DNA of 64,000 nt from Mycobacterium botniense (GCF_010723305.1 NZ_BLKW01000002.1:682001-746000), one strand, 5' to 3'; shown: positions 27,374 to 37,350, numbered from the stretch's first letter. Made by a program: numbers and translations. The notes: a model not told the origin generated them from the letters alone.

Positions 27374-27466
27374 GAAACACCACCTTACGGCTGGGGTTGG
27401 GGGTAGCGGAAACGTAGCTCGGGTCGAGCGGGCCGCCGGCCTCACACTGGTCTACCGTGGGGCATT

Positions 27467-28252
27467 GTGGCAACCCCGCAGCCCGACCCGCCGCGAGAGG
27501 TCGAATTGGATTTCGCTCGCGAATGGGTGGAGTTCTACGACCCCGACAATCCCGAGCACCTGATCGCCGCCGACCTCACGTGGCTGCTGTCCCGCTGGAC
27601 ATGTGTGTTCGGCACGCCGGCCTGCCGCGGCACGGTCGCCGGGCGGCCGCATGACGGGTGTTGCTCCCATGGCGCGTTTTTGTCCGACGACGACGACCGT
27701 GCCCGCCTCGACGACGCCGTGGCGCAGCTGACCGAGGATGATTGGCAATTCCGCGATAAAGGTCTGGGGCGCAAGGGTTATCTGGAACTCGACGAGTACG
27801 AAGGTCAATCCCAGTGGCGCACACGCAAATACCAGGGGGCATGCATTTTCTTGAATCGGCCCGGGTTCAAGGCAGGTCCCGGCTGTGCGCTGCATACCGC
27901 AGCACTTCGGCTCGGTGTGCACCCGCTGACCATGAAACCTGACGTCTGCTGGCAATTGCCGCTGCGGCGCAGCCAGGAATGGGTGACTCGACCCGACGGC
28001 AGCGAAATCCTCAAGACCACCATTACCGAATACGACCGCCGCAGCTGGGGTGCAGGGGGGGCTGACTTGCACTGGTACTGCACCGGTGATCCGGCCGCCC
28101 ACAGTGGCGCCAAGCAGGTGTGGGAAAGCCTGGCCGCCGAACTCACCGAGCTGATCGGTGAGAAGGCCTACGCCGAACTGGCGGCGATGTGCAAGCGGCG
28201 CAGCGCCTTAGGGCTCGTCGCGGTTCATCCGGCGACTCGGGCGGCCGGATAG
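27467..28252 (+). CDS. Conserved cysteine-containing protein of unknown function (Rv0495c-like)
   Basis: A 261-residue soluble protein. It has conserved cysteines in [27 protein letters not shown] and GCALHTAAL, and the motif [13 protein letters not shown], an arrangement that could bind a metal or iron-sulfur centre, though this is only an inference. The C-terminal part is helical. The start is the GTG at 27467. It is shorter than the M. tuberculosis protein at its C-terminus as I recall it. The gene stands alone, convergent with the FadR-type regulator. Confidence 0.8.
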   Translation: MATPQPDPPREVELDFAREWVEFYDPDNPEHLIAADLTWLLSRWTCVFGTPACRGTVAGRPHDGCCSHGAFLSDDDDRARLDDAVAQLTEDDWQFRDKGLGRKGYLELDEYEGQSQWRTRKYQGACIFLNRPGFKAGPGCALHTAALRLGVHPLTMKPDVCWQLPLRRSQEWVTRPDGSEILKTTITEYDRRSWGAGGADLHWYCTGDPAAHSGAKQVWESLAAELTELIGEKAYAELAAMCKRRSALGLVAVHPATRAAG

Positions 28253-28371
28253 CGCATCGTCGCGGCTGCGTCCGGTGGCGCACCGTCGGGCACCGGGGTG
28301 CACGCCGTGAGCCACATCAGCACGGGGTTCGCCGGAGTCTATGCACCCCCGAAGCGGTAGCTCATGCGATA

Positions 28372-29094
28372 TCACGCGCCGGAGGCGCGTTGATAGGACT
28401 CGACCATGCGCAGCGCGCTGGCCTGCAGGTATGCCTCGACCGCCGCCGTGGCCGCGGCGGCGTCCCCCGCCGTCACAGCCTCGCTGATCGCGCGCAGCTC
28501 GGCCACCACCGCGTCCGCGTCGTCGTAGGCCCCGGTGAGCTCATGCTCACGTCCGCCGAAAGCCTGTTCGACCCAGCGGTAGAGCAACCCGAGGGCGCGG
28601 TTGCGGGTGGCATGGATGAGTACACCGAAGAAGGCGAGGTCGGCGGCCTGCCGTGCCGCGGACGTGTCCGCGGACTGGGCGGCGTCCAGCGCCTCGCGCA
28701 AGGCGCGGGCGTCGTCGAGAGTGCTTCGCTCGGCGGCCAACCGCCCGATCAGGGCGCCGAACGCCGTGCGGATCTCCAGCAACTCGGTGAGAAAGTCGGG
28801 GCCTAATTTGCGCACCAGCGTCTCCACCACCGCGGGATGAGTAAGACGCTGGGGGTCACGCACGACGTTGCCGCTGCCCTGGCGAGCTTCGATCAGCCCC
28901 ATGTGCTGCAACCGGGCCAGACCCTGCCGCAACGAGGTGCGGTTAACGCCGAGCCACTCGGCCAGCTCCCGTTCCGGCGGCAGCGTCGAACCGGGCGGGA
29001 AGTGGCCGTCGAGGATGGCGTCGGCGAGCGAGGCCGCGATCTGTTCATCCAGACGCTGGCGCTCAGGTCGCCGAATCGGGCTTGACTGGTTCAT
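28372..29094 (-). CDS. FadR-subfamily GntR transcriptional regulator (Rv0494-like)
   Basis: A 240-residue regulator with a winged HTH (residues about 12-75: [45 protein letters not shown]) and an all-helical FCD ligand domain ([20 protein letters not shown] to [15 protein letters not shown]). Family members of this type sense acyl-CoAs or organic acids; M. tuberculosis Rv0494 is described as lipid-responsive. The start at ATG 29094 is chosen from the family N-terminus. The start codon overlaps a perfect inverted repeat (29093-29107), pointing to autoregulation and control of the divergent three-gene unit. Confidence 0.88.
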   Translation of the reverse strand: MNQSSPIRRPERQRLDEQIAASLADAILDGHFPPGSTLPPERELAEWLGVNRTSLRQGLARLQHMGLIEARQGSGNVVRDPQRLTHPAVVETLVRKLGPDFLTELLEIRTAFGALIGRLAAERSTLDDARALREALDAAQSADTSAARQAADLAFFGVLIHATRNRALGLLYRWVEQAFGGREHELTGAYDDADAVVAELRAISEAVTAGDAAAATAAVEAYLQASALRMVESYQRASGA

Positions 29095-29107
29095 TGGCTC
29101 AACCAAT
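29093..29107. promoter_or_regulatory. ATTGG-N5-CCAAT inverted repeat, candidate operator of the GntR regulator
   Basis: A perfect 5-bp inverted repeat with a 5-bp spacer (ATTGG CTCAA CCAAT) overlaps the start codon of the FadR-type regulator and lies 69-83 bp before the divergent gene at 29176. FadR-type proteins bind short palindromes of this kind, so a dimer here could block both directions. The assignment is inference from position and symmetry. Confidence 0.5.
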
Positions 29108-29175
29108 ATAGTGAGCGGGTGTGGGACGCGTCGACCGTTCGTCCGAGACAGCGACGCGCGAGCGGAGGTCACTGA

Positions 29176-30135
29176 ATGCGTGGCGATGTCGATCTGGCCG
29201 CCGCGCCGTGCTGGCGGGGTGAATTCGGCCGCCTGGAAGTCTGGTACGCCACCGTGTCAGACCCGCTGACCCGGGCCGGGCTGTGGGTGCACTGCGAAAC
29301 GGTGGCACCCATCCCGACGGTGGGAAAGTCTCCCTACGCGCACGGCTGGGTCACCTGGTTTCCCGCCGATGGCCCGCCGCGCACCGAGCGTTTCGGTCCC
29401 GAGCCCACCCGCCCCGCGACCGGCCCCATGTGGTTCAGCGCCGCGGGCGTGCGGGCCGGGCCCGAGGAACTGGTTGGGCAGGCGGGGTCGCTATCCTGGC
29501 AGCTGCGCTGGCGGGACCCCACCGCGCCGCTGTGGACGTTTCCGCGGGTTGCCTGGGAGCGTCAGCTGCTGCCGGGCGCTCAGGTCGTGATCGCTCCGAC
29601 CGCCGATTTCACCGGGTCGGTGACCGTGGGTGAGCTCACCCACCGGGTCAGCGGATGGCGCGGCGGTGTCGCGCACATCTACGGGCGGGGCAACGCCAAA
29701 CGTTGGGGATGGATTCACGCCGACCTCGGGGGCGGTGATGTGCTGGAGGTGGTCACCGCGGTGTCGCACACCCCGGGGCTCCGGCGGCTGACGCCGATAC
29801 CGTTCGTCCGATTCCGCATCGACGGAAATGACTGGCCGGAAATGGGTTTGCCGTCACCGCGGATACGAACAACGCTGGGGCTCCGGCACTGGCAACTGGA
29901 AGGGCGGATCGGCAGACGTCATGCGCTCATCCGCGTTGATCAGCCCGAAAATCGTTGTGTGAGTTTGGGATACACTGACCCCGACGGCGCCAGTGCGGTC
30001 TGCACCAACACCGAACAGGCCGACATTCACATCGAAATCGGCGACCGGCGCTGGTCGGTGCTCGGCACCGGCCACGCCGAAGTCGGCCTGCGCGGGACCG
30101 AGGCGCCCGCCATCAATGAAAGGACTCCGGCATGA
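29176..30135 (+). CDS. Conserved protein of unknown function (Rv0493c-like)
   Basis: A 319-residue protein rich in Trp, Gly and beta-strand patterns ([62 protein letters not shown]). This resembles the two-lobed lipocalin-like fold of hydroxyneurosporene synthase/AttH and related lipid-binding proteins, but I cannot confirm it. No signal peptide is visible. It ends in a 4-bp ATGA overlap with the next gene, making a tightly coupled three-gene unit with the GMC oxidoreductase. Confidence 0.78.
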   Translation: MRGDVDLAAAPCWRGEFGRLEVWYATVSDPLTRAGLWVHCETVAPIPTVGKSPYAHGWVTWFPADGPPRTERFGPEPTRPATGPMWFSAAGVRAGPEELVGQAGSLSWQLRWRDPTAPLWTFPRVAWERQLLPGAQVVIAPTADFTGSVTVGELTHRVSGWRGGVAHIYGRGNAKRWGWIHADLGGGDVLEVVTAVSHTPGLRRLTPIPFVRFRIDGNDWPEMGLPSPRIRTTLGLRHWQLEGRIGRRHALIRVDQPENRCVSLGYTDPDGASAVCTNTEQADIHIEIGDRRWSVLGTGHAEVGLRGTEAPAINERTPA

Positions 30136-30473
30136 GTTTTCTGTTCGATCCGCCGATGCTCGTTGCCTCCGGCGTGCTCATCGAACGTGCCCTGCCCGAA
30201 GAGCAGCGCGACGTCGCCGAGGCCGCCACCCTCGGCGTGTTCTTCGGCAGCTCGTTCGGGTTGTACCACAACGTGCCCGGTCTCGGGCTGCTGTGGCGGC
30301 CGTTCCGCGCCCGCAACGGGCGCGACTTCATGTGGAACAGCGGAGTTTTCGGTGTGAACACCGATAACCTCGGCTGGCCGATGCATGCGTTGGCGGGCAC
30401 GATCTTCGCGACCTACCCGTTTTTCCTCAAGCTGGGCCGCCGGATCGGGCGCCGATTCGCGTCCCAGCCATGA
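30132..30473 (+). CDS. Small conserved protein (Rv0492A-like)
   Basis: A 113-residue protein that begins [19 protein letters not shown] and has FFGSSFGLYHNVPGLG and GWPMHALAGTIFATYPFFL, with a basic C-terminus. One or two moderately hydrophobic stretches suggest membrane association. It overlaps the genes on both sides by 4 bp, so it is surely translated with the oxidoreductase and may be its small subunit or membrane anchor (inference). Confidence 0.8.
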   Translation: MSFLFDPPMLVASGVLIERALPEEQRDVAEAATLGVFFGSSFGLYHNVPGLGLLWRPFRARNGRDFMWNSGVFGVNTDNLGWPMHALAGTIFATYPFFLKLGRRIGRRFASQP

Positions 30474-32341
30474 GCCGGCTCGTCGACCGGCTCACCGGCG
30501 CGTTCGGCGCCGCGCTGCTGCCCCAGGAATATGGCGGCCCGCACCCGGATCAGCTCGCGCAGCGGGTCGATCGCTACCTGACACAGCTGCCGGCGACGTC
30601 CCGGGCTGCGGTGCGCGCCGGATTGCTGTCGTTGGCGGCCGCCAGCTATCTGACAACCGGACGGTCGCTTCGGCGGCTGAGCCCGGAGGCACGCGTGAAG
30701 CTGCTGGGCCGGGTAGCCTCACTCGGCCCGGATGCCGGCGCGGCTGTTGAGGGACTCAAAGCCCTTGTGCTGCTGGCTAACGGCGCCGATACCTACGCGC
30801 CGGAACTGCTTGCCCGCGCCCAAGAGCACGACGTCGCCCGTCCCGACGCGACGCTGGATGTGGTTGCGTCGGCGGCGGTCCCGTCGGTGCTGACCGCCGA
30901 TGCGGTGATCGTCGGCTCCGGCGCCGGGGGCGCGATGGCAGCCCGCACCCTGGCCCGCGCGGGCATGCGCACCGTCGTGCTCGAGGAGGGCCGGCGCTGG
31001 ACCGTCGAGGAGTTCCGCACCCGCCACCCCATCGACCGCTACGCCGGGCTGTACCGCGGGGGCGGGGCCACCGTCGCACTGGGCCGCCCGGCGGTCGTGC
31101 TGCCCATCGGCCGGGCTGTTGGCGGGAGCACCGTCGTCAACTCCGGCACCTGCTACCGGCCGCCGCGAAGCGTTCAGCAGCGCTGGCGCGACCAGTTCGG
31201 GCTGGCACTGGCCGATCCGGCCCGGCTGGGCGGCTACCTTGACGAGGTCGCACACACCCTGCAGGTCGCCCCGGTGCCGCTGGAGATCATGGGCCGCAAC
31301 GGGCGTCTACTGCTCGACGGCGCGGCCGCGCTGAACTGGCGCTCAGCACCGATCCCGCGCAACGCTCCCGGCTGCGACGCGTGCTGCCAGTGCGCGATCG
31401 GCTGTCCGCGCAACGCCAAATTCGGTGTGCACCTCAACGCGCTGCCGCAGGCGTGCACGGCCGGCGCCCGCATCATCTCGGAAGCCCGCGTCGAACGGGT
31501 GCTGCACGACAGCGGCCGCGCCCGCGGTGTGCGGGCGCGGCGGCCCGACGGCACCGCGCTCGACGTGCTCGCCGACACGGTCGTGGTCGCCGCGGGAGCG
31601 ACCCAGACGCCGGGACTGTTGCGGCGCAGCGGTTTAGGCACGCATCCACGGCTGGGACGCAACCTGGCGCTGCATCCGGCGGTCGCAGTCGCCGGGCGCT
31701 TCGACGACGACGTCTACGCGTGGCGCGGGGTGCTCCAGAGCGCGGCCGTCGACGAGTTACACGAGTCCCACGGCGTGTTGATCGAGGCAACCTCCACTCC
31801 GCCGGGTATGGGGTCCATCGTTTTCCCCGGCTACGGCGCCGAGTTGCTGGGATGGCTGGATCGGGCGGCACAGGTCGCGACAGTCGGTGCGATGGTGGCC
31901 GACCGCGGTGTCGGCCGGGTGGTCACCGTCCGCGGCGACACCCTGCTGTTCTACAACATCACCCCCGCCGACCGGGCCAAGCTCATGACCGCGATCGAGG
32001 CCATGGGTCAGCTGCTGTTCGCCGCCGGTGCGGTCGAAGTGCTCACCGGCCTGCCCGCGGCGCCGACGGTGACGTCGCTGCCGGCGCTGCGAGACGTGCT
32101 GCGCCGGACAAACCCGAACAGCTTGCACCTCGCGGCTTTCCATCCCACCGGCACCGCGGCCGCTGGCGCCGATGAGCAACGCTGCCCGGTCGACGAGAGT
32201 GGCCGGCTGCGCGGCGCGGACGGAGTATGGGTCGCCGACGCGTCGATTTTGCCCAGCTGCCCCGAGGTCAACCCGCAGATGTCGATCATGGCGCTGGCCT
32301 TGGCAGTCGGTGACGACGTGGTCGCCGCACGCGCAGGATAA
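30470..32341 (+). CDS. GMC-family flavoprotein oxidoreductase (Rv0492c-like)
   Basis: A 623-residue FAD enzyme. An N-terminal helical segment of about 140 residues resembles that of fused fatty alcohol/cholesterol-type dehydrogenases. Then come the FAD motif ADAVIVGSGAGGAMAARTLA, GRAVGGSTVVNSGTCYRPP, a cysteine cluster CDACCQCAIGCPRNAK, and the C-terminal GMC_oxred_C block AAFHPTGTAAAGAD with NPQMSIMALALA. Such enzymes oxidise long-chain alcohols or sterols. It ends the unit controlled, by inference, by the FadR-type regulator. Confidence 0.88.
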   Translation: MSRLVDRLTGAFGAALLPQEYGGPHPDQLAQRVDRYLTQLPATSRAAVRAGLLSLAAASYLTTGRSLRRLSPEARVKLLGRVASLGPDAGAAVEGLKALVLLANGADTYAPELLARAQEHDVARPDATLDVVASAAVPSVLTADAVIVGSGAGGAMAARTLARAGMRTVVLEEGRRWTVEEFRTRHPIDRYAGLYRGGGATVALGRPAVVLPIGRAVGGSTVVNSGTCYRPPRSVQQRWRDQFGLALADPARLGGYLDEVAHTLQVAPVPLEIMGRNGRLLLDGAAALNWRSAPIPRNAPGCDACCQCAIGCPRNAKFGVHLNALPQACTAGARIISEARVERVLHDSGRARGVRARRPDGTALDVLADTVVVAAGATQTPGLLRRSGLGTHPRLGRNLALHPAVAVAGRFDDDVYAWRGVLQSAAVDELHESHGVLIEATSTPPGMGSIVFPGYGAELLGWLDRAAQVATVGAMVADRGVGRVVTVRGDTLLFYNITPADRAKLMTAIEAMGQLLFAAGAVEVLTGLPAAPTVTSLPALRDVLRRTNPNSLHLAAFHPTGTAAAGADEQRCPVDESGRLRGADGVWVADASILPSCPEVNPQMSIMALALAVGDDVVAARAG

Positions 32342-32342
32342 C

Positions 32343-32380
32343 CGGCGACGCCGGGACCGGCCGTTTCATAAGCGTCGCCG
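32343..32380. terminator. 9-bp stem, 20-nt loop between convergent genes
   Basis: CGGCGACGC (32343-32351) is exactly complementary to GCGTCGCCG (32372-32380). The repeat occupies the 52-bp space between the oxidoreductase and the convergent regX3, where a bidirectional terminator would be expected. There is no T-tract, which is common for mycobacterial hairpins. The function is inferred. Confidence 0.4.
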
Positions 32381-32393
32381 CTCTGCTGAGCGC

Positions 32394-33077
32394 CTAGCCC
32401 TCCAGCTTGTAGCCCAGCCCGCGCACCGTCACCAGGTGCACCGGGTTAGCCGGGTCCGCTTCGATCTTGGACCGCAGCCGCTTGACGTGCACGTCGAGTG
32501 TCTTCGTGTCGCCGACGTAGTCCGCGCCCCACACCCGATCGATCAGCTGCCCGCGCGTCAGCACCCGCCCACTGTTGCGCATCAGGTATTCGAGAAGGTC
32601 GAATTCCTTGAGCGGCAACATAATCGGCTTTCCATTCACTGAGACGGTATGCCGCTCAACATCCATGCGCACCGGCCCGGATTCCAGGATCCCGTCAGCG
32701 ACGTCAGAGTCGTCCTCCCCGCCGCGGCGCAGCACCGCGCGAATCCGGGCGATCAGTTCGCGCGCCGAATACGGCTTGGTCACATAGTCGTCGGCACCCA
32801 GCTCCAGGCCGACCACCTTGTCGATCTCACTGTCCCGGGCGGTCACCATGATCACCGGCACGCTGGACCGGGCACGCAGCTGTTTGCACACGTCGGTACC
32901 CGACATGCCCGGCAGCATCAAGTCGAGCAGCACGATGTCGGCGCCGGACCGGTCGAACTCGGCAAGCGCGGACGGCCCGTCCGTCACCACCGTGGCCTCA
33001 AAGCCCTCCTTGCGCAGCAGAAATGCCAGCGGATCAGCCAGCGACTCCTCGTCCTCCACGATCAGCACGTTGGTCAT
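32394..33077 (-). CDS. regX3: Phosphate-starvation response regulator RegX3
   Basis: A 227-residue OmpR/PhoB-class regulator. The receiver domain has the acidic pair in VLIVEDEESLADP, the phospho-acceptor Asp52 in VLLDLMLPG, and the lysine in DDYVTKPYS; the C-terminal winged helix ends YVGDTKTLDVHVKRLRSKIE. With SenX3 it controls phosphate-responsive genes and ESX-5 secretion in M. tuberculosis. The ATG at 33077 follows an AAGGAG ribosome site contained in a MIRU-type repeat, and overlaps the stop of a tiny repeat-encoded frame. Confidence 0.96.
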   Translation of the reverse strand: MTNVLIVEDEESLADPLAFLLRKEGFEATVVTDGPSALAEFDRSGADIVLLDLMLPGMSGTDVCKQLRARSSVPVIMVTARDSEIDKVVGLELGADDYVTKPYSARELIARIRAVLRRGGEDDSDVADGILESGPVRMDVERHTVSVNGKPIMLPLKEFDLLEYLMRNSGRVLTRGQLIDRVWGADYVGDTKTLDVHVKRLRSKIEADPANPVHLVTVRGLGYKLEG

Positions 33078-33130
33078 CGGCGCCACTCCTTTTCATCGCT
33101 TCGCTCTGCATCGTCGTTGGCGCGGGTCAT
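33074..33130 (-). CDS. 18-residue MIRU-encoded peptide overlapping regX3
   Basis: The frame [18 protein letters not shown] opens at the ATG 33128-33130 and its TGA overlaps the regX3 ATG (CGATGACC). The regX3 ribosome site lies inside it, so its translation would couple senX3 output to regX3. The peptide itself may have no function. Confidence 0.4.
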   Translation of the reverse strand: MTRANDDAERSDEKEWRR

Positions 33131-33171
33131 CGGCGCCACTCCTTTTCATCGCTTCGCCTCTGCGTCGTCAT
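33127..33171 (-). CDS. 14-residue MIRU-encoded peptide overlapping senX3
   Basis: The frame [14 protein letters not shown] starts at an ATG overlapping the senX3 TGA and ends in a TGA overlapping the ATG of the next repeat-encoded peptide. The two peptides share the C-terminal half because they come from repeat copies. A role as a translational relay is more likely than a peptide function. Confidence 0.35.
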   Translation of the reverse strand: MTTQRRSDEKEWRR

Positions 33172-34391
33172 CGGCTTAGTTCTTCCTCTCGTTGCGAGCT
33201 GACAGGCCGCAGATCGCGCTCCGAAGGCTGGTCGGCTTCCTCAGCGACCTCCGGATACACCGGGATGGACAAGGTGAACGTCGACCCGGTCCCCGGCTGG
33301 CTCCACAGCCCGATGCTGCCGTTGTGGTTGGCGGCGACGTGTTTGACGATCGCCAAGCCCAGCCCACTGCCGCCGGTGGCTCGCGAACGCGCCTTGTCTC
33401 CCCGGAAGAAACGCTCGAACACCCGCTCCTGGTCTTCGCGGGCAATGCCGATACCCCGATCGGTGACCGCGATCTCGACGAAGTCGCCGCGCCGGCGGCG
33501 GCTGATCGTCACCAACGACCCGCGCGGCGAATACGCGATCGCGTTGGACACCAGGTTGGCCAACGCGGTCACCAGCAAGCTTTGATTGCCCAGCACCCGC
33601 AAACCGCTCGGTGCATCTGTGCGCACCTCGATATCGGCATTGTCAGCGGCCACCTTGTGGCGCGAAATCGCTTCCGAAACAACGGTGTCGACATCCACGT
33701 CGGTCATATCGGGCAGTCGCTCCGCGCCCTGCAGGCGAGACAGTTCGATCAGTTCGCCAACCATCCCGCCCAGCCGGTTGGCTTCGACGAGCACTTTTTC
33801 ACCGAAGTGACGCACGGTGTCGGGATCGTCCGCGGATGCCAGCAGCGCTTCAGCGAGCACGGCCATGGCGCCGACCGGTGTCTTGAGCTCGTGGCTGACA
33901 TTGGCCACGAAATCACGCCGCGTCGCCTCCATGCGGGCGTACTCGGACTGGTCGTAGGCGAAAACCACGGCGAACCGGCGGTCTTCTTCGCTCAACAGTC
34001 GGGCTTGGCCGTGGACCAGCAACCCGGAGCGGCCGGCGGCCCCGCGCTTACCCGGCGACAGGTCGAATTCGACATCGTCGCCGGCCAACGCCTGCTGCGC
34101 CGCTTTCCAGGCCTGCTCATCGAGCTGACGGTCGCGCACCAACCCCAGCTCCCGGGCGCGATCGTTGAGGTAGACCACGTCACGATGGGCATCCACCACC
34201 GCGGTGCCGGTCGGCATCAGCGCGACGATGCGCTGCAACATCTGTCCGACGGTGATCCCGGCCCGTTCGGCCGCCATCCGCTGCTGTCGCTCGACGATCC
34301 GCGGCGCCAACCGGGTTCCGGCGGCCAGACCTACGGCCAATGCCAGCAGAGACGAAACCCCGGCCAGCAACAGCGCCGAGAACACAGTCAC
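33168..34391 (-). CDS. senX3: Phosphate-sensing histidine kinase SenX3
   Basis: A 407-residue membrane kinase. One N-terminal hydrophobic helix ([20 protein letters not shown]), a PAS-like region ([25 protein letters not shown]), the H-box [14 protein letters not shown] with His167, N-box [12 protein letters not shown], and G-boxes DRGIGIA and [13 protein letters not shown]. The GTG at 34391 gives the M. tuberculosis-like MTVFSALL start. Its stop codon overlaps the first MIRU peptide, so kinase and regulator are translationally linked. Confidence 0.95.
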   Translation of the reverse strand: MTVFSALLLAGVSSLLALAVGLAAGTRLAPRIVERQQRMAAERAGITVGQMLQRIVALMPTGTAVVDAHRDVVYLNDRARELGLVRDRQLDEQAWKAAQQALAGDDVEFDLSPGKRGAAGRSGLLVHGQARLLSEEDRRFAVVFAYDQSEYARMEATRRDFVANVSHELKTPVGAMAVLAEALLASADDPDTVRHFGEKVLVEANRLGGMVGELIELSRLQGAERLPDMTDVDVDTVVSEAISRHKVAADNADIEVRTDAPSGLRVLGNQSLLVTALANLVSNAIAYSPRGSLVTISRRRRGDFVEIAVTDRGIGIAREDQERVFERFFRGDKARSRATGGSGLGLAIVKHVAANHNGSIGLWSQPGTGSTFTLSIPVYPEVAEEADQPSERDLRPVSSQREEELSR

Positions 34392-34484
34392 GTGCAAATC
34401 CTACAAATCCTGGTGCACGCCCACCCAGCGCCGCGCGGCCAAAACCGGGCATGTCACAGCGCGCCAGCAAAGTATTCGGCCACT

Positions 34485-34506
34485 GTTCATCCAGTGTTTG
34501 CCGTGA
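34485..34506. promoter_or_regulatory. Possible PHO-box-like 11-bp direct repeat upstream of senX3
   Basis: GTTCATCCAGT is followed directly by GTTTGCCGTGA, resembling the 11-bp direct repeats (GTTCA core) bound by PhoP/RegX3-type regulators. It lies about 95-115 bp before the senX3 start, between gpm1 and senX3, where RegX3 autoregulation is known in M. tuberculosis. The second half-site is weak, so this is tentative. Confidence 0.3.
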
Positions 34507-34571
34507 TGTCCGCCGCCGCGAAGCCGGCCGGCGCGGCTCCGGCCGAGGCAACAGCCCGACGCGGACCGATC

Positions 34572-35318
34572 TTATGCGCCTTGGCTGGCCACCGCGGCGG
34601 CACCGGCGGCGGCGGCCTCCGGATCGAGATAGCTGCCGCCGCGCATGATCGGCTTCAGCTCCGCGTTCAGGTCGTAACGCAGTGGTACGCCGGTGGGGAT
34701 GTTCAGCCCCACCACCTCCTGCTCGGACATGTCGTCGAGGTATTTGACCAGGGCACGCAGCGAGTTGCCGTGCGCGGCGACGAGCACCGTCTTACCCACG
34801 CGCAAATCCGGCATGATGACATCGGTGTAGTACGGCACAAACCGGGCCACCACGTCGGCGAGGCATTCGGTCAGCGGTCCTCCGCCGATGTCGGCGTAGC
34901 GGGGATCCATATCCTGGCTGAACCGGCTGCCCCGCTCGATCGGCGGCGGGGGAACGTCGTAGCTGCGGCGCCACGCCATGAACTGCTCCTCGCCATAGCG
35001 GGCCTTGATATCGGCCTTATTCAGGCCCTGCAGCGCCCCGTAGTGGCGTTCGTTGAGCCGCCAGCTGCGCCGCACCGGGATCCAGTGCCGGTCGGCGGTG
35101 TCCAGCGCCAGGTTGGCGGTCGTGATCGCCCGGCGCAGCAGCGACGTGTAGGCCACGTCGGGGAGCAGCTTGTGCTCGACCATCAACTCGCCGCTGCGCA
35201 CCGCCTCGGCCCGGCCGCGATCGGTCAGGTCGACGTCCACCCACCCGGTGAACAAGTTACGAGCATTCCAGTCGCTCTCGCCGTGGCGGAGCAGCACCAG
35301 CGTGCCAGCGTTCCCCAT
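34572..35318 (-). CDS. gpm1: 2,3-bisphosphoglycerate-dependent phosphoglycerate mutase
   Basis: A 248-residue glycolytic enzyme interconverting 3- and 2-phosphoglycerate. Catalytic landmarks are [20 protein letters not shown] (phospho-histidine in RHGE), [19 protein letters not shown], and [16 protein letters not shown] with the second histidine. The C-terminus [17 protein letters not shown] matches mycobacterial Gpm1. The start at ATG 35318 ([14 protein letters not shown]) is chosen over an upstream GTG by the family N-terminus. Confidence 0.95.
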   Translation of the reverse strand: MGNAGTLVLLRHGESDWNARNLFTGWVDVDLTDRGRAEAVRSGELMVEHKLLPDVAYTSLLRRAITTANLALDTADRHWIPVRRSWRLNERHYGALQGLNKADIKARYGEEQFMAWRRSYDVPPPPIERGSRFSQDMDPRYADIGGGPLTECLADVVARFVPYYTDVIMPDLRVGKTVLVAAHGNSLRALVKYLDDMSEQEVVGLNIPTGVPLRYDLNAELKPIMRGGSYLDPEAAAAGAAAVASQGA

Positions 35319-35386
35319 GCGGGCAAGTCTCTCATGGTGCACTGCGCCGCACGGCGCGGCGCCACCCGCCCTGCTGGGCGCCGAGT

Positions 35387-35935
35387 TCAGGTGCCATCAC
35401 CGGACTCGTCCGCCAAACGCTGCTTTTTCTGCATCGTCGGCGGGCGCAGGTGAGTGAACGCCTGCAAGTTTTTCACCGACTGGCCGCGCGATAACCGCCA
35501 CTCCCACTCTTTTTCAATCGACGAGCGAAAACCCAGCTCCAGCAGCGTGTTGAAATCGGAGTCCACCGCCTCGAGCACCTGCCCCAACACCCGGTCGATC
35601 TCGTCGGCGTCGACCGAGGCGAGCGACATCCGTCCCACCAGGTAGATGTCACCCACGTTGTCCAGCGTGTACGCGACCCCGTAGAGCTGCCGGTTGCGCT
35701 GCAACAGGAAGCGGTAGACGCCTTCGTGATTCTCATCGGGCTTGCGGCAGACGAACGCTTCGACACGCACGGAGTGCTCACCGATCGTCAAGATGGTGTT
35801 GGTCTTGAGTTTGCGTTCCCCGGGCAACTCCACGATCAGCCCCGGCGGCCCGCCATGCGCGCCGGCATGCTGCGAATAGGTCAACTGACTGGCTTTGAGC
35901 GCATCCTCGATCACCTGCTGCACGGTCGAGGTCAT
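35387..35935 (-). CDS. YbjN-domain protein (Rv0487-like)
   Basis: A 182-residue soluble protein with the YbjN (type III secretion chaperone-like) fold pattern: [49 protein letters not shown] and [39 protein letters not shown]. Its ATG overlaps the mshA stop by 4 bp, so it is co-translated with mshA. No enzymatic motif is present. M. tuberculosis has a further gene (Rv0488) between it and gpm1; here there is none. Confidence 0.85.
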   Translation of the reverse strand: MTSTVQQVIEDALKASQLTYSQHAGAHGGPPGLIVELPGERKLKTNTILTIGEHSVRVEAFVCRKPDENHEGVYRFLLQRNRQLYGVAYTLDNVGDIYLVGRMSLASVDADEIDRVLGQVLEAVDSDFNTLLELGFRSSIEKEWEWRLSRGQSVKNLQAFTHLRPPTMQKKQRLADESGDGT

Positions 35936-37305
35936 AGGCGCACCTCCCGGCGCGGCGTCCAGCGACGGGTTATGCGAGCCGTTGCCAGGTCGCGCACCCG
36001 CCGCCGCGCGGTGCTGAAGTCCGCAAGGGCGCGGCGGTAGCTGGCCAGTAACGCATCGACCGTGTTCTCCCAGGAAAAGGTCGCCGCGTGCGCGGCGGCC
36101 GACCGGCTCATGGCCCACGCCCGCGGACCAGAACCGAGCCGCAGCACCTTGTCGATGGCCTGCGCCCACTGATCGACGTCGTGCCCGGACACCAGCATGC
36201 CGCTGACCCCGTCCCGTACCGCCACCGGCAACCCCCCCACCGCAGCGGCCACCACCGGCGTCCCGCACGCTTGCGCCTCCACGGCGACCAGCCCGAACGA
36301 TTCCGAATAGCTTGGCACCGCAACCAGGTCGGCGGCTTGGAACAGGGTCGCCAGATCTTCGCGGGACTGCGGCGGGAGGAAGGTCACCCGGGCGGTGATA
36401 CCCAGTTCGCCGGCCAGCCGAACCAGCCCATCGGGGGCGGCCAGGCCGCTGCCCGACGGCCCGCCGGCGACCACGATGCGCGCCCGGGGCAGTTTGGCGA
36501 CGGCGCGGAGCACGATATCGGGCGCTTTCAGCGGCTGGATGCGGCCGACGAAGGCCACCACGGGTTCGTCGAGCGGAAGGCCCAGCGCGGCCCGGGCGGC
36601 GCGGCGGTCACCGGGGTGAAACACCTCCAGATCCACCCCGGGGTGGGCGACGTCGATCCTGGCTGGATCAGCGCCGTGAATCGACACCAACTGCCCGGCT
36701 TCGTCGTGGGTGTTGACGATCAACCGGTCCGCTTCGTCGACGACCTGCTGTTCGCCGACAGTGCGCAGCGGCGGCTCGGGGGTGTCGCCGTCGGCCAGCG
36801 CCGCGTTTTTCACCGCGGCCAGCGTGTGCGAGGTATGCACCAGCGGTACCGCCCACCGGTCGCGGGCCAGCCAGCCGACCTGACCGGACAGCCAATAGTG
36901 CGAGTGCACGATGTCGTAGTAGCCGGGTTCGTGGGCGGCCTCGGCGCGCAGCACGCCCGCCGCGAACGCGCACAGCTGGGTGGGCAGATCGTATTTGTCC
37001 AGGCCTTCGAACGGCCCGGCCACGACATTGCGGACCAGCACGCCGGGCGCCACCCGGGTTATCGGCGGGTCGGCGGACGAGGTAGCCCGAGTGAAAATCT
37101 CCACCTCGATACCCCGCCGAGCCAGGTGCAGCGCGGTTTGCAGCACATACACATTCATGCCGCCGGCGTCGCCGATACCGGGCTGGGCCAGCGGTGAGGT
37201 GTGCACGGACAACACCGCCACCCGGCGCAGCCCACCCACGCCGGACACCTCACCCCGGAACACCGCGCGCCGGGAGACGTCAGTGTGCGACACACCCGTC
37301 ATCAT
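35932..37305 (-). CDS. mshA: D-inositol-3-phosphate glycosyltransferase (mycothiol synthesis)
   Basis: A GT-B fold enzyme that joins N-acetylglucosamine from UDP-GlcNAc to 1L-inositol-3-phosphate, the first step of mycothiol. Motifs are [54 protein letters not shown] and the E-x7-E-like [25 protein letters not shown]. The start is uncertain: ATG 37305 (457 residues) is used, with a second ATG one codon on and a GTG at 37341 upstream. It is downstream of the ROK-family gene and coupled to the YbjN protein. Confidence 0.94.
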   Translation of the reverse strand: MMTGVSHTDVSRRAVFRGEVSGVGGLRRVAVLSVHTSPLAQPGIGDAGGMNVYVLQTALHLARRGIEVEIFTRATSSADPPITRVAPGVLVRNVVAGPFEGLDKYDLPTQLCAFAAGVLRAEAAHEPGYYDIVHSHYWLSGQVGWLARDRWAVPLVHTSHTLAAVKNAALADGDTPEPPLRTVGEQQVVDEADRLIVNTHDEAGQLVSIHGADPARIDVAHPGVDLEVFHPGDRRAARAALGLPLDEPVVAFVGRIQPLKAPDIVLRAVAKLPRARIVVAGGPSGSGLAAPDGLVRLAGELGITARVTFLPPQSREDLATLFQAADLVAVPSYSESFGLVAVEAQACGTPVVAAAVGGLPVAVRDGVSGMLVSGHDVDQWAQAIDKVLRLGSGPRAWAMSRSAAAHAATFSWENTVDALLASYRRALADFSTARRRVRDLATARITRRWTPRREVRL

Positions 37306-37350
37306 TGCAGGACCGCCGGCGGCGCCCCCGACGCTGCACATGGGAGCCGG

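Larger units (their letters stand above)
33072..33174. repeat. Two tandem 53-bp MIRU-type units in the senX3-regX3 gap
   Basis: The unit beginning GGTCATCGGCGCCACTCC (plus strand) occurs at 33072 and again at 33125, a 53-bp period; the copies differ by a single-base indel and a few substitutions. This is the mycobacterial interspersed repetitive unit known from the same gap in M. tuberculosis, which carries 77- and 53-bp forms. Each unit brings its own AAAAGGAG ribosome site, start and stop codons. Confidence 0.85.

Noticed and set aside
28253..28371. GC-rich hairpins between the Rv0495c-like gene and the convergent regulator considered as a terminator
   Set aside because: Only short imperfect stems (GCACC/GGTGC) are present, which occur by chance in this composition.
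34500..35453. Very long plus-strand frame (part of 33192-35453) opposite senX3 and gpm1
   Set aside because: It is a shadow of two recognised minus-strand genes in a GC-rich genome; no family pattern is visible.
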